Shown piece by piece: positions 29,999 to 38,637 of a DNA stretch of 64,000 nt. Made by a program: the position numbers and the translations under genes. Every line of letters starts with the position of its first letter. The stretch's first letter is position 1. Origin of the DNA: Comamonadaceae bacterium. GTDB lineage: Bacteria; Pseudomonadota; Gammaproteobacteria; Burkholderiales; Burkholderiaceae_C. The stretch covers positions 62,001 through 126,000 of the forward strand of contig JAAFIW010000012.1 in assembly GCA_013297875.1 (NCBI GenBank). The letters run 5' to 3'. Below the pieces are notes generated by a model. It ran no database searches, was not told where the DNA came from, and was given only the letters and a program-made list of their open reading frames with translations.

Positions 29999-30033
29999 AG
30001 CACTATTTCGACGTTACGCAGGTGGAAGGTTCT
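29918..30033 (-). pseudogene. Fragment of a DUF5682-type gene
   Basis: Read on the minus strand, this gives a peptide with VLQPLSNVLRKLSLSEQTAP followed by LLRGVA, against VLQPWCNALKQLSLSEQSAP and LLRGVA in the intact gene at 30787-33111 (about residues 614-644). DNA similarity extends beyond the short dispersed repeat in the middle. Both ends stop abruptly. It lies on the other side of the toxin-antitoxin pair from the intact gene, in the same orientation, as if a second copy or a duplicated 3' segment once existed there. Confidence 0.6.
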
Positions 30034-30038
30034 AAGAC

Positions 30039-30422
30039 TTAACCGTACTGACTTTGCTTGTGATGCTTGATGTTGATCAGGTAAGTCTGATCCGGCGTGA
30101 CCACATACAGAATCAGAAATTGACGATCCACGTGCTCCCGCACCACAGCGGCGCTTTTGGCCAAGTCGGGCATCAAGCATTCAAGCAATTGAGCTTCTTG
30201 CTGTTGTTCGCTGGGGTTTGCATCGCGTAGTTGGCTGATTTGAAACAAGCGACCGATATCTGGAGTGTGTTCAATCAAAGGAATGATGCGTTCAAACAGA
30301 TCGTCTGCCAACTTTTGCAAGCGGCTGCCAGCATCTGGGTGCAAGGCTTGCACCGCAAAAAAGTGATCTGCCTGAGCCTGAAAAGCCAGTCGAAATGATT
30401 GGGTGACAACGACGGGTTTCAT
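30039..30422 (-). CDS. RelE/ParE-family toxin of a type II toxin-antitoxin pair
   Basis: 127 aa, starting MKPVVVTQSFRLAFQAQADH. Short alpha/beta protein with a C-terminal strand pattern (VDRQFLILYVVTPDQTYLINIKHHKQSQYG) typical of RelE/ParE-superfamily plasmid-stabilisation toxins, which cleave mRNA on the ribosome or block gyrase. At 127 aa it is somewhat longer than the usual 85-105. Its ATG overlaps the antitoxin stop (ATGA, 30419-30422), the normal antitoxin-first order. Which activity it has cannot be read from the sequence. Confidence 0.75.
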   Translation of the reverse strand: MKPVVVTQSFRLAFQAQADHFFAVQALHPDAGSRLQKLADDLFERIIPLIEHTPDIGRLFQISQLRDANPSEQQQEAQLLECLMPDLAKSAAVVREHVDRQFLILYVVTPDQTYLINIKHHKQSQYG

Positions 30423-30730
30423 GCCCCGGTAGCGGATGAATTTTTACGAATAAATGCATTCACTTCAGCACGAAAATCCCCGGCTGATGTGCCCTTTTTT
30501 TCTTGAATTTCCGGCATCGCCATGGCGATGGCACGTAGTTGGGCCAGATGTTGATCGGCGCGAAAACGCTGCAATTCATCGACTTGAGCCGCTGGCACCA
30601 AGGCCACATAACCCACACCGTTTCGGGTCAGCAGCTTGGTGGTGCCCTGGCTGGCTACCTCGTCAGCCAATTGCGTCAAGCGGCTGCGCGCCTGACTGAT
30701 CGGAACAATGTCATCAAGGGCTATGTTCAT
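30419..30730 (-). CDS. Phd/YefM-family antitoxin
   Basis: 103 aa from ATG 30730, preceded by GGAG six bases upstream. The start MNIALDDIVPISQARSRLTQ and the segment LLTRNGVGYVALVP fit the Phd/YefM DNA-binding fold: a beta-strand, the 'IPISEAR..L..L' helix and 'VTRNG.P.AVLV'. The C-terminal part (about 65-103) is the likely disordered toxin-neutralising tail. Such antitoxins normally repress their own operon; an inverted repeat lies just upstream (30759-30779). Confidence 0.8.
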   Translation of the reverse strand: MNIALDDIVPISQARSRLTQLADEVASQGTTKLLTRNGVGYVALVPAAQVDELQRFRADQHLAQLRAIAMAMPEIQEKKGTSAGDFRAEVNAFIRKNSSATGA

Positions 30731-30758
30731 AGGGTGCTCCAGAATAATAGGCAAGATT

Positions 30759-30779
30759 TTGCGGCAGAATGCGCCGCAA
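30759..30779. promoter_or_regulatory. Inverted repeat upstream of antitoxin gene, candidate operator
   Basis: TTGCGGC-N7-GCCGCAA is a perfect 7-bp inverted repeat 29 bp before the antitoxin ATG, with TATTAT (minus strand, 30744-30749) between them. It could equally act as a weak hairpin after the DUF5682 gene, but no T-tract follows. Confidence 0.4.
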
Positions 30780-30786
30780 GTGCCAA

Positions 30787-33111
30787 TCAAGCGGCTGTCA
30801 GCCCCAACATTCCACGCAGTAAAGATACGGGCAACTGCGCCCTGGCTTCATCCCACTCAGCCGCCACCGCCTTCACCACCCCACCCACCGGCCTGCGCAC
30901 CCGCCCCGACAAATCCCTTCTCTCGGCCGCCTCAAACGCCGCAAACGTCCGCCGAATCAGCGGCAGCACGCGCACGAAGTTGTCCTCGTTCAAGGAACTG
31001 ATCCAGCCATCCACCAAGCCCCAGACCACCTCGTCGTGCAGCAGCACGGTGGCGTTGCGGTTTAAAAAGCCGTCTAGCCAGGCGGCGGCCTGCTGCGGGT
31101 CGGCGCCGGTGGACAGGTTGCGGGCCAGCAGTTGGGCGGCTTCTTCGGCGGGCAGCAGGTTGGCATCGAGCTGCAGGCGGGCGGCGACGCCGCGCAGCAA
31201 GGGGGCTGATTGCTCTGAAAGTGATAGCTGCTTGAGCGCATTGCACCAGGGCTGGAGCACGTTTTCGTCTTTGCGCAGGGCAATGGCGCGGTCTGCGTCC
31301 AGCAGGTTTTTGCGCAGGGCGTCGGCGGCGTCGTCATCCAGCGACATGCAGGCCAGCACCAGGCCAATGCTGGCGCGCAGCACGATGCGGTCAAACAAAT
31401 CGGCCAGCAGATTCGCGTCGGTCTGGCGCACGCTGCCGTAGCGCAGGGCGTTGGCCAGCGGGGGCAGGGTGGCCAGCAGTTGGGCCGAGTCGCCGGTGAC
31501 GGCGGCGCGGTCGTCCAGCGCTTTGGCCACCGCGCTCACGGCGGCGGGCAGGTTGGCCAGCATCACGCTGTCCATCAGTTCAGCCAAGTCCGCCAGGCTG
31601 TCAATCGACAGGATGCGCTCGGCGGCCAGGGCCACAGCGGCTTGTTCCACGGTGTTACCGTAGCGGCTGGCCGTGATGACCTGGATGGCAAAGTCAGGCT
31701 GCCACTGCAGGCTCCAGATTTCGTGGAAAGTGCCTTTGGCCGAGTTGCCGGTGCGGCTCAGCGTGCCCCACTCAACGCTTAGCAGGCGCAGCCGGTGCAG
31801 CAACCGGCTCTTGGCCAGGTCGTTGTCTTTGCGCAGATCCAGGTCCAGCGTTTTGGCCAGGGCTTCGGGTTTGAGGCGCAGGGTTTTTTGCTGTTGCTCA
31901 ATGTCTTGCTGCAGCGGCACTGATGGCACGCCAGCGGGGATTTGTCCCAGGCGGTCGCCCACGATCAGGCGCTTTTGAATCAAGGCCAGCGGCGCGGCCT
32001 CGCCGTGGCACAGCACAGTCACGCAGGCTTCGTTCAACTCGTCCAGGCCCGGCGCGGGCCGGTTGCGCAGCGCGGCCACGGTTTCGGCCAGGCGCACGCC
32101 TTCGATCACGTGGGCCGACGAGCAATCCAGCCCCTCGTCGCGCAGCAGCCGGGCCACACGGGTGAGCCAGCCGATGGCTCTGGACGTGTGCGCTGTGTGC
32201 TGCCACAAATAGTCGTACCAGCCCGGCGAATCCACGCCCGCACCATAGCCGCTGTGGGCCGACAAATGCGGGTAGCTCCAGGGTACCCAGGTGGCGGCCA
32301 CCTTGAGCTTGGGCAGGCCTTTGAGCAGTTGTGCGTCGGCCTTCACGGCTTTGGTTGCAGCGATATCGCCTTCCAGCGCGGGCACGTGCCAGGCACCGCA
32401 AACCACCGCGATGCGCTGGTGGCCTTGGGCTTGCGCCTGGCGTATGCAGGTGCGCATGTGGGCCTCGCGCAGGTTCTCGCGCTGTGCGCGCCAACCGGTG
32501 GGCGCAGGCGCTTGGGTGCGCACCTCGCGCATGGCTTCGGCAATGGCGGCAAACAGGTCGGCACCGTCGCCACGCTCTTCCACCATGTGGTTCCACCAGC
32601 TCTCGCCGTCGCTGTAGCCCGCGGCTTGCGCCAGCCAGCCCAGAGGGTCAAGGTGATCGGACTCTTCGTTGGGGCTGATCGCGTTATCAGCCTCGCAACC
32701 CATATCTTTGGCTTCGTCGGCTTCCTCGGCTTCCTCGTTCTCGGCCGCCAGTTTGGCTTTGATTTCCTCTTCTCGCGCCTTGCGCATGGCCATGTTGTGG
32801 GTTTGCGGCAGATCGATGAAGCGGGTCGGCACCCCCGCACGCACGGCCCAGACCATGGTTTGCCACTCGGGCGAAAAGTCGGCCAGTGGGTAGAACGACG
32901 CCAGCGTGGGCTCTGCCGGGCAGTGCACCAGCAGGGCCACCGGTGGGCGCAGCGCCGGGTTGGCCGCATGCACCAGCAGATCGTCTGCCTCAGGCGGGCC
33001 TTCAATCAGCACGCAGTCGGGGCTCCAGGCGTTCAGCGCGGCCAGCAGGCTGCGCGCACAGCCGGGGCCGTGGTGGCGGATGCCGAAGAATTGGGTGGTG
33101 GGCGTGGTCAT
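30787..33111 (-). CDS. DUF5682 family protein (YehM-like)
   Basis: 774 aa. The start (FFGIRHHGPGCARSLLAALN, then CVLIEGPPEADDLL) is the conserved N-terminus of DUF5682, the family of E. coli YehM. The middle has an acidic Glu/Ala/Lys stretch (about 115-135, EEEIKAKLAAENEEAEEADE) and a conserved VVCGAWHVPALEGD block (about 235-250) reminiscent of the TraB/PrgY-like or ChaN-like erythromycin-esterase folds; the C-terminal half is helical. No catalytic role is established. It belongs to the SWIM-DUF5691-MoxR-DUF5682 operon; a vWA gene is expected next but is not here. Confidence 0.82.
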   Translation of the reverse strand: MTTPTTQFFGIRHHGPGCARSLLAALNAWSPDCVLIEGPPEADDLLVHAANPALRPPVALLVHCPAEPTLASFYPLADFSPEWQTMVWAVRAGVPTRFIDLPQTHNMAMRKAREEEIKAKLAAENEEAEEADEAKDMGCEADNAISPNEESDHLDPLGWLAQAAGYSDGESWWNHMVEERGDGADLFAAIAEAMREVRTQAPAPTGWRAQRENLREAHMRTCIRQAQAQGHQRIAVVCGAWHVPALEGDIAATKAVKADAQLLKGLPKLKVAATWVPWSYPHLSAHSGYGAGVDSPGWYDYLWQHTAHTSRAIGWLTRVARLLRDEGLDCSSAHVIEGVRLAETVAALRNRPAPGLDELNEACVTVLCHGEAAPLALIQKRLIVGDRLGQIPAGVPSVPLQQDIEQQQKTLRLKPEALAKTLDLDLRKDNDLAKSRLLHRLRLLSVEWGTLSRTGNSAKGTFHEIWSLQWQPDFAIQVITASRYGNTVEQAAVALAAERILSIDSLADLAELMDSVMLANLPAAVSAVAKALDDRAAVTGDSAQLLATLPPLANALRYGSVRQTDANLLADLFDRIVLRASIGLVLACMSLDDDAADALRKNLLDADRAIALRKDENVLQPWCNALKQLSLSEQSAPLLRGVAARLQLDANLLPAEEAAQLLARNLSTGADPQQAAAWLDGFLNRNATVLLHDEVVWGLVDGWISSLNEDNFVRVLPLIRRTFAAFEAAERRDLSGRVRRPVGGVVKAVAAEWDEARAQLPVSLLRGMLGLTAA

Positions 33112-33118
33112 GGTTTTT

Positions 33119-33256
33119 CTCCCTCGCCCCTCGGGGAGAGGGTTGGGATGAGGGGGCTGCGCGATACCGATACTTGTGCAACGCGAAGGCCCTCACCCCT
33201 GCCCTCTCCCGCCCGCGAAGCCGAAGGCTTCGCCTCCGGGTGCGGGAGAGGGAGAA
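33119..33256. repeat. REP-like palindromic elements, two inverted units
   Basis: The gap between the MoxR and DUF5682 genes is filled by two oppositely oriented GC-rich palindromic units. The left unit is CTCCCTCGCCCC with TCGGGGAGAGGG; the right unit pairs CTCTCCCGC with GCGGGAGAG around an inner CGAAGCC/GGCTTCG hairpin. The CCCTCAYCCC...CCCTCTCCC motif is a common bacterial REP type. In an operon, such hairpins can lower expression of the distal gene or stabilise mRNA 3' ends. Confidence 0.8.
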
Positions 33257-33292
33257 AGTCATTCGTCATCACCCGCAGCACGATGTCATTCA

Positions 33293-34372
33293 TCAGTCGT
33301 GATCCCGACAGGCCCGGTACAAATCCTTCCACTCCCCGCGCTCTTTCACCACGGTTTCCAGGTATTCGTTCCACACCACCTGGTCTTGCACCGGGTCTTT
33401 GATAACGGCGCCGATCAGGCCCGACGCGATGTCGGCGCTGCGCATCTGACCGTCGCCAAAGTGGCCGGCCAGGGCCATGCCGGCGTTGATGACGGAGATG
33501 GCTTCGGCGGTCGACAAGGTAGAGGTGGGCGACTTGATGCGGGTTTTGCCGTCGTCGGTTTGGCCGCTGCGCAGCTCGCGGAAGATTTGCACCACGCGGC
33601 GCACCTCGGCCAGCGCCGGTGGCTCGGCGGGCAGGTCCAGCGAGCGGCCAATTTCTGCTACGCGCTTGGTGACGATGCTGACCTCTTCGTCTTGCGATGA
33701 AGGTAGGGGTAGCACGACGGTGTTGAAGCGCCGTTTCAGCGCGCTGGACAACTCGTTCACACCCTTGTCGCGGTTATTCGCCGTGGCAATCACGCTGAAG
33801 CCGCGGGTGGCCTGCACCTCGGTGCCCAGCTCGGGAATGGGCAGGGTTTTTTCAGACAACACGGTGATCAGCGAATCCTGCACGTCGGCGGGAATGCGGG
33901 TGAGCTCTTCGATGCGGGCAATCTTGCCCAGGCGCATGGCGTTCATCAGCGGGCTGGGCACCAGGGCTTTTTCAGAAGGGCCGTGGGCCAGTAGTTGGGC
34001 ATAGTTCCAGCCGTAGCGCAGCTGCTCTTCGCTGGTGCCGGCTGTGCCTTGAATCAGCATCGTCGAGTCGCCACTGACTGCGGCAGACAGGTGCTCGGAC
34101 ACCCATGATTTGGCCGTGCCCGGCACGCCAAACAGCAGCAGTGCCCGGTCGGTGGCCAGGGTGGAAACGGCAATTTCCATCAGGCGCTGGCTGCCGATGT
34201 ACTTGGGCGACACCTCAAAACCACCGTCTAACTTGCCGCCCATCAGGTAGGTGACCACGCCCCAGGGCGAGAGCTTCCAGTTGGTGGGCTTTTGGCGCTG
34301 GTCCACTTTGGCAATGGCGGCCAGTTCGTCGGCAAATTGCTGTTCGGCGTGTTGTCTGAGTGTTTGGGTCAT
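33293..34372 (-). CDS. MoxR-family AAA+ ATPase (YehL-like)
   Basis: 359 aa. Walker A LFGVPGTAKSW (about residues 80-90), a Walker B-like ARIEELTRIPADVQDSLI (about 155-172) followed by sensor/arginine-finger segments (GFSVIATANNRDKG, SALKRRFN) define a MoxR-type ATPase. MoxR proteins act as chaperone-like remodelers paired with a vWA protein. It lies between the DUF5691 gene (77-bp gap with a dispersed repeat) and DUF5682, as in the E. coli yehL neighbourhood. Confidence 0.88.
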   Translation of the reverse strand: MTQTLRQHAEQQFADELAAIAKVDQRQKPTNWKLSPWGVVTYLMGGKLDGGFEVSPKYIGSQRLMEIAVSTLATDRALLLFGVPGTAKSWVSEHLSAAVSGDSTMLIQGTAGTSEEQLRYGWNYAQLLAHGPSEKALVPSPLMNAMRLGKIARIEELTRIPADVQDSLITVLSEKTLPIPELGTEVQATRGFSVIATANNRDKGVNELSSALKRRFNTVVLPLPSSQDEEVSIVTKRVAEIGRSLDLPAEPPALAEVRRVVQIFRELRSGQTDDGKTRIKSPTSTLSTAEAISVINAGMALAGHFGDGQMRSADIASGLIGAVIKDPVQDQVVWNEYLETVVKERGEWKDLYRACRDHD

Positions 34373-34416
34373 GTGGGGTGTACCAAGTGGTGTTTAAGGG
34401 TGAAAAGTGCTATCGG

Positions 34417-34455
34417 CCCAGAGATTCATTGCTCAAGCAGCTATTAAATTTATAG
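34417..34455. repeat. Dispersed ~40-bp repeat overlapping a stop codon
   Basis: GGCCCAGAGATTCATTGCTC followed by AAGCAGCTATTAAATTTATAG. This is the reverse complement of the 9971-10011 copy and shows the full-length unit. The TAA stop of the DUF5691 gene (34450-34452) lies inside it. Confidence 0.8.
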
Positions 34456-35976
34456 TGGTTTGGCCGGTGTCAAAGCCGCCAGTGCGCGCCGTGCGGCGAT
34501 CACGCGGGCTACGCGGGCGGCACGCTCCGATTGCCCAACCGCACCGCCCAAGTCCATGGCTGACAAGTCCAGCACGCACAGCGCCTCGGGCAGCACCTGC
34601 TGCAGGTAGTAGTCGTTGGAAGCCGTGTCTTTTTGCAGCTCGGTGGCGATCGCTTGAGCCAGTTGTTGCGATAGCGCTGGCGACAGCACATGGCCCTGCG
34701 GGCAGGCCGCGACGATGGTTTGCAACAAGCTGGCCAGCGACTCTTTGCTGTTGGGCATGTGTTGCACCCAATACTGCTCGCGCTGCACCAGTGGCAGCAC
34801 GGCCAGCAGCGTGGTTTCGTCGGCGTAGCGGCCGGGCAGCTTGTCGTGGTGCAGCAGGGCATGGGCCCACGTCGCATCTTGGGTGGCCACTGCAGCATCG
34901 GCCCAGCCGCGCAGCAGCGCGTCGTGCCACTGGTTTTTGGTGCTGGCCTTGAGCAAGTCAGCCGGGGCCAGCCCGGTGTGCTGTTGCCACCAGCCCAGCG
35001 GGCACTGGCGCGCCAGCTGGTACAGCCACCAGGCGCGCTCGCCCAGCGCATCGTGCTGCGGGCGGGTGGCGTCGATGGCTTCGTTTTTCCAGCTCGGGTC
35101 GGCAGCGGTGGGCGCTTCAATCTCCAGCTTGTCGCGTATCAGTCCGCGCTTGAACACCACCAGCGGTGCCAAAGCAGTGGTGATGGCTTGCGCATGGCGG
35201 CTTGTGGGCAAGCGGGTGAGCAGCGCGGCGGCGGCCTGGCGCACGTCCTGGGCGCGGTCTTTGGTCATCAGGCCATCCAGAAAGGCTTCGTCGTCGGTTG
35301 ACAGGTTCACCGCGAGCAAAGGCACCAGCGCTGTGCGCTCGGCGGCACCGAGGTCTTTCAGCTGCGCTGCCAGCTTGTCGCGGGCACCCGCGGCATCGGT
35401 TTGCCGCAGCTGGGCCAACAGTTTGACGCGCTGCTCCAGCGTGCCCAAGTCCCATTGCTCTTGCGTGCTGGCCTGTTCGCTGGCACCGGCTGCGTAAGAC
35501 CAGGCGCTGTTTTGGCGGGCCAGCCAGCTGCCGCGCTCGCCCAGGGTGTCGCCGAGCGCGGCTCGCACGGCCACGCTGCGCCGGCCCATTTCCAGCGCGG
35601 CAGGTAGCAGCGAAGGCGGCAGGCGCAAGCCGCATTCACGCAAGCGAGTCAGGGCCAACAATTGCAGGCGTTGCGCGCCGTCTAGCAGAATGGGGCGCAG
35701 CACCAAATCGCAGGTGGAGGTGTCGGGCGTGGCGGCTGTGTCTGGTGCGGCGGCGATCCACGCGGGCGCCGATGGCGCGGCGGCTTGAAAGCCCGCGCGG
35801 GAACAAATCGAAACGGCCCCGGCCATTTGCAGCAATTGCTTTTGAGGCGTGGCATTTGAGCCAGCCACCTGGCTCAACAGCGCGCCCAACTCGCCAGCCA
35901 GCGGCGGCACCGAAACGCTTTGGCGCTGGGTGCCCACGAGCGCCACTTCCAACAGACTTTGCAGAAGCCCGCTCAT
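34450..35976 (-). CDS. DUF5691 family protein
   Basis: 508 aa from ATG 35976 (MSGLLQSLLEVALVGTQRQS). I chose this start because ATGA overlaps the stop of the SWIM gene (35973-35976); the frame opens 39 bp earlier but that would overlap further. The N-terminal ALVGTQR motif and the long series of helical Leu/Ala-rich repeats (about 100-500, HEAT-like, e.g. LTRLRECGLRLPPSLLPAAL, DAAVATQDATWAHALL) match DUF5691, found with SWIM and MoxR genes. Probable scaffold or adaptor; molecular role unknown. Confidence 0.8.
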   Translation of the reverse strand: MSGLLQSLLEVALVGTQRQSVSVPPLAGELGALLSQVAGSNATPQKQLLQMAGAVSICSRAGFQAAAPSAPAWIAAAPDTAATPDTSTCDLVLRPILLDGAQRLQLLALTRLRECGLRLPPSLLPAALEMGRRSVAVRAALGDTLGERGSWLARQNSAWSYAAGASEQASTQEQWDLGTLEQRVKLLAQLRQTDAAGARDKLAAQLKDLGAAERTALVPLLAVNLSTDDEAFLDGLMTKDRAQDVRQAAAALLTRLPTSRHAQAITTALAPLVVFKRGLIRDKLEIEAPTAADPSWKNEAIDATRPQHDALGERAWWLYQLARQCPLGWWQQHTGLAPADLLKASTKNQWHDALLRGWADAAVATQDATWAHALLHHDKLPGRYADETTLLAVLPLVQREQYWVQHMPNSKESLASLLQTIVAACPQGHVLSPALSQQLAQAIATELQKDTASNDYYLQQVLPEALCVLDLSAMDLGGAVGQSERAARVARVIAARRALAALTPAKPL

Positions 35977-37322
35977 GTCAGCCCCGCGTTCAGCCACAGC
36001 CCACCGCCACCCCAAGCGGTCAGCGGCACCAGCTGCTCACCGTCCCATTCGCCAAACAGGCTCACCGGGTGCCCGCCGCTGTGGGCGGCCAGCAGCCAGG
36101 CGGGCTCGTCGCCAACGCGCAGGGGCAGGGCGGTGTTGTTCACCTGCAGCGACCAGGCATCGTTTTGATGCACCGGCGTGGCCCGCTCAAACACTAGCGG
36201 TGCCAGCGGCAGCCAGGGGTTGGCGGCGTAGCGCTGGGCCAGTGCCAGCCACTCGTCTGCTGTAGCAGCGGTCTTGGCCAATTGGTCGGCTTGCGCGCCG
36301 CGCTGCTCGGCCACCTGCGCCCGTTGGGCGGCCACCACCGCTCGCAGCGGGCTGTTCGATGGGTAGTACCGCAGGCTCAAGGCATAGGCATGGCCCACCA
36401 CCCACAAGCCATCAAACCCGGCACCGCCATGCGAAAAATCGAGCAACAGCGCCCGCCGCCCGCTGTTCTTGCCTTGCAGCCAAACCCGCCGCTCGATTAC
36501 TTTGCCCTCGCGTGGCTGCATGGCCACGCCCAGTACGGTGAAATCATCGTCCAACAGCTCGCCGCTGGCCAGCACATCGGCCTTGTCTATCGGCCAGCCC
36601 AAGGTGGCTTTCAGGTCGGCTTGCACCGGTGCGGGCAGGGTTTCGCGCCGGGCCGCTGCGTCGGCCACCAGTTGCAGCATGCCAAAGGTGCGCAGCACGC
36701 GCTCAGGCCAGTTGGGGCCAGAGCCCACGGCCTCGCCAGCGTCTTTCAGGCGCTGGGCCAATCCGGACGCTTGCGCATCGACCATGCGCGCGGCGGTGGT
36801 GTGAAAGCCCTCGCGCTGCTCGCTGTTGATGGTGGCAATGCCGCGCTCAATATGGTCGGCCATCCACAGCTGCAGCTGATCCAACCCCGCCTGCATGGTG
36901 TTCCAGCGGCGCGCTTCCTTCTTTTCAATTTCTTGCGGGCTGGGTGGCGGCGCATTGGCCTTCTCCACCGCTTTTTGCTCGGCTTTTTCTGCTTTTTGCG
37001 CCCGCGAGCCCAGCCACTCGGTCACCCACGCAGGTGCGTCGCTGGCTTTGAACAGCCCAGGCTCATTGCAGCGAATCAACAGCAGCGCCAGGCCATGCTT
37101 GCAGGGAAACTTGCGGCTGGGGCAACTACAGCGAAACGCCGGGCCTGCCAGGTCCACCTGTGTTTGGTAGGGCTTGCTGCCGCTACCCTGGCACTCGCCC
37201 CACACCGCTTCGGTGTTGGCACCCAAGGCAGGCCATTTGCTGGCCGAGTTCAGGCCCCGCGCTGCCTTGGCAGAGGCATCGTCTGGCGACAGCGACAAAA
37301 CGGCGTCGGTGGTGAATTCCAT
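35973..37322 (-). CDS. SWIM zinc-finger protein (YehQ-like)
   Basis: 449 aa. The SWIM signature CxC...CxH is present near residues 63-75 (FRCSCPSRKFPCKHGLALLL). A Glu/Lys/Ala-rich linker (about 110-140, AEKAEQKAVEKANAPPPSPQ) follows and then helical and beta segments without known motifs. SWIM domains bind DNA or proteins through zinc. It is the first gene of the DUF5691-MoxR-DUF5682 operon and the likely recognition component. Confidence 0.88.
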   Translation of the reverse strand: MEFTTDAVLSLSPDDASAKAARGLNSASKWPALGANTEAVWGECQGSGSKPYQTQVDLAGPAFRCSCPSRKFPCKHGLALLLIRCNEPGLFKASDAPAWVTEWLGSRAQKAEKAEQKAVEKANAPPPSPQEIEKKEARRWNTMQAGLDQLQLWMADHIERGIATINSEQREGFHTTAARMVDAQASGLAQRLKDAGEAVGSGPNWPERVLRTFGMLQLVADAAARRETLPAPVQADLKATLGWPIDKADVLASGELLDDDFTVLGVAMQPREGKVIERRVWLQGKNSGRRALLLDFSHGGAGFDGLWVVGHAYALSLRYYPSNSPLRAVVAAQRAQVAEQRGAQADQLAKTAATADEWLALAQRYAANPWLPLAPLVFERATPVHQNDAWSLQVNNTALPLRVGDEPAWLLAAHSGGHPVSLFGEWDGEQLVPLTAWGGGGLWLNAGLT

Positions 37323-37399
37323 CGGCGGGGAATGTAACCGGTCTGGGTGAAGTGGTTTCCTGGATTGACGGACGCGCGCCAGTTGCGTCCAATGGAGTT

Positions 37400-38446
37400 A
37401 TGACCGCACAAACCTCCCAACAGCGCCCTCGTTTGTCCGACGCCCGCTTTTTGCTGATACTGCTACTGCCCAGCCTCACCCTGGTTGGCGCGGTGACCGA
37501 CCCGCGCGTGGCGGCTGCATGGGCGCTGGCCGTGTGGTTGTTGGTGGCGGCGATCGACTCGTTTTTGCCGGGAGCCAAGCGCTCACCTGGCCCCAGTGAG
37601 CAAAAGCCCTTTTTTCTGTGGCTGCTGCGCCTGTATGTGCCCTTGCAACTGGCCACGATCGCCGCCGGTGCCTGGGCCGCCATGCACAGCGAGTGGTTAA
37701 CGGTGTTGGGCCTTGCGTTTGCAGTCGGCTTTGTCACCGGCGGCCAGGGCATCACATTCGCCCACGAGCTGGGTCACAGCAAAAACCGCGTTGACCGCGC
37801 CCTGGCCTGGGTGTTGATGGCCAGCGTGAACTACAGCCACTTCATGGTGGAGCACTACCGCGGCCACCACCCCCGCGCCGCCACGTTTGATGACCCCGCC
37901 AGTGCCCGCCGTGGCGAAAGCCTGTGGCGGTTTTTGCCGCGTACTTTATGGGGCAGCTGGGCCAGCGCCTGGCGGCTCGAATCGCAGCGTCTGCAACAAC
38001 GCGGCAAAGGCTGGCTATACAGCCCCTTGCTGTGGTGTTGTGTGCTCAGTGTGGCGCTAGCCCTTGTATTACTTGCTGGAGCAGCTACCAAAATCATAGT
38101 GTTCTGGCTGGGCCAATCGCTGTTTGCCATCTGGCTTTTAGAAACCGTGAACTACATCGAGCACTACGGCCTGAGCCGCAAAGTCAGCCCCGACGGCAAA
38201 CGCGAACCCTTTGCGATGAACCACGCCTGGAACGCTGACCACGTGGTCAGCAACAGCCTGCTGGCCAACCTGCAACGCCACTCTGACCACCACATGCACG
38301 CCTGGAAACCCTACGCCACGCTACAGGCCCTGCCCGGGCCGCAATTGCCCACCGGGTATGCCGGCTGCCTGCTGCTGGCGGCCGTGCCACCGGTGTGGTT
38401 TGGGGTGATGCACAGGCGGCTGGATGGGATGGCTGCTTCGGGCTGA
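37400..38446 (+). CDS. AlkB-type membrane di-iron monooxygenase (alkane 1-monooxygenase family)
   Basis: 348 aa from ATG 37400 (MTAQTSQQRPRLSDARF), preceded by TGGAG six bases upstream; the longer frame from 37352 lacks a ribosome site. The enzyme family inserts oxygen at a terminal methyl group using a membrane di-iron centre. All histidine boxes are there: HELGHSKNR (about 119-127), EHYRGHHPRAAT (about 149-160), NYIEHYGLSRK and LQRHSDHHMHAW (about 295-306). Hydrophobic segments fill residues 20-115 and 210-245. Rubredoxin and rubredoxin reductase are not adjacent. A dispersed-repeat copy is read in frame as LLAGAATKIIVF. Confidence 0.88.
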   Translation: MTAQTSQQRPRLSDARFLLILLLPSLTLVGAVTDPRVAAAWALAVWLLVAAIDSFLPGAKRSPGPSEQKPFFLWLLRLYVPLQLATIAAGAWAAMHSEWLTVLGLAFAVGFVTGGQGITFAHELGHSKNRVDRALAWVLMASVNYSHFMVEHYRGHHPRAATFDDPASARRGESLWRFLPRTLWGSWASAWRLESQRLQQRGKGWLYSPLLWCCVLSVALALVLLAGAATKIIVFWLGQSLFAIWLLETVNYIEHYGLSRKVSPDGKREPFAMNHAWNADHVVSNSLLANLQRHSDHHMHAWKPYATLQALPGPQLPTGYAGCLLLAAVPPVWFGVMHRRLDGMAASG

Positions 38447-38637
38447 GCCAACACCCTTTCTCAACTTCCTCCGCTATTGATTCGGGCCGATAAAGTTTGA
38501 AATTTCCGTTTGGACTGAGCAGGGTATCCAGGGAAGCCCCGTTCAGGCTGGGCTGAGGAGCGCAAAACCCAGTGGATCAGGGCACTGGCGGGGATACCCG
38601 GCTGTGGGGCGAACGGTTGATGCTTCGTAGAGCCGGA

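Noticed and set aside
31942-33402. Plus-strand frame of 486 codons
   Set aside because: Antisense to DUF5682 and crossing the REP elements; no domain and unlikely composition.
38521-38600. GGGTATCC ... GGATACCC inverted words between alkB and the GIY-YIG gene
   Set aside because: Arms are only 8 bp and 60 bp apart; not distinct from background.
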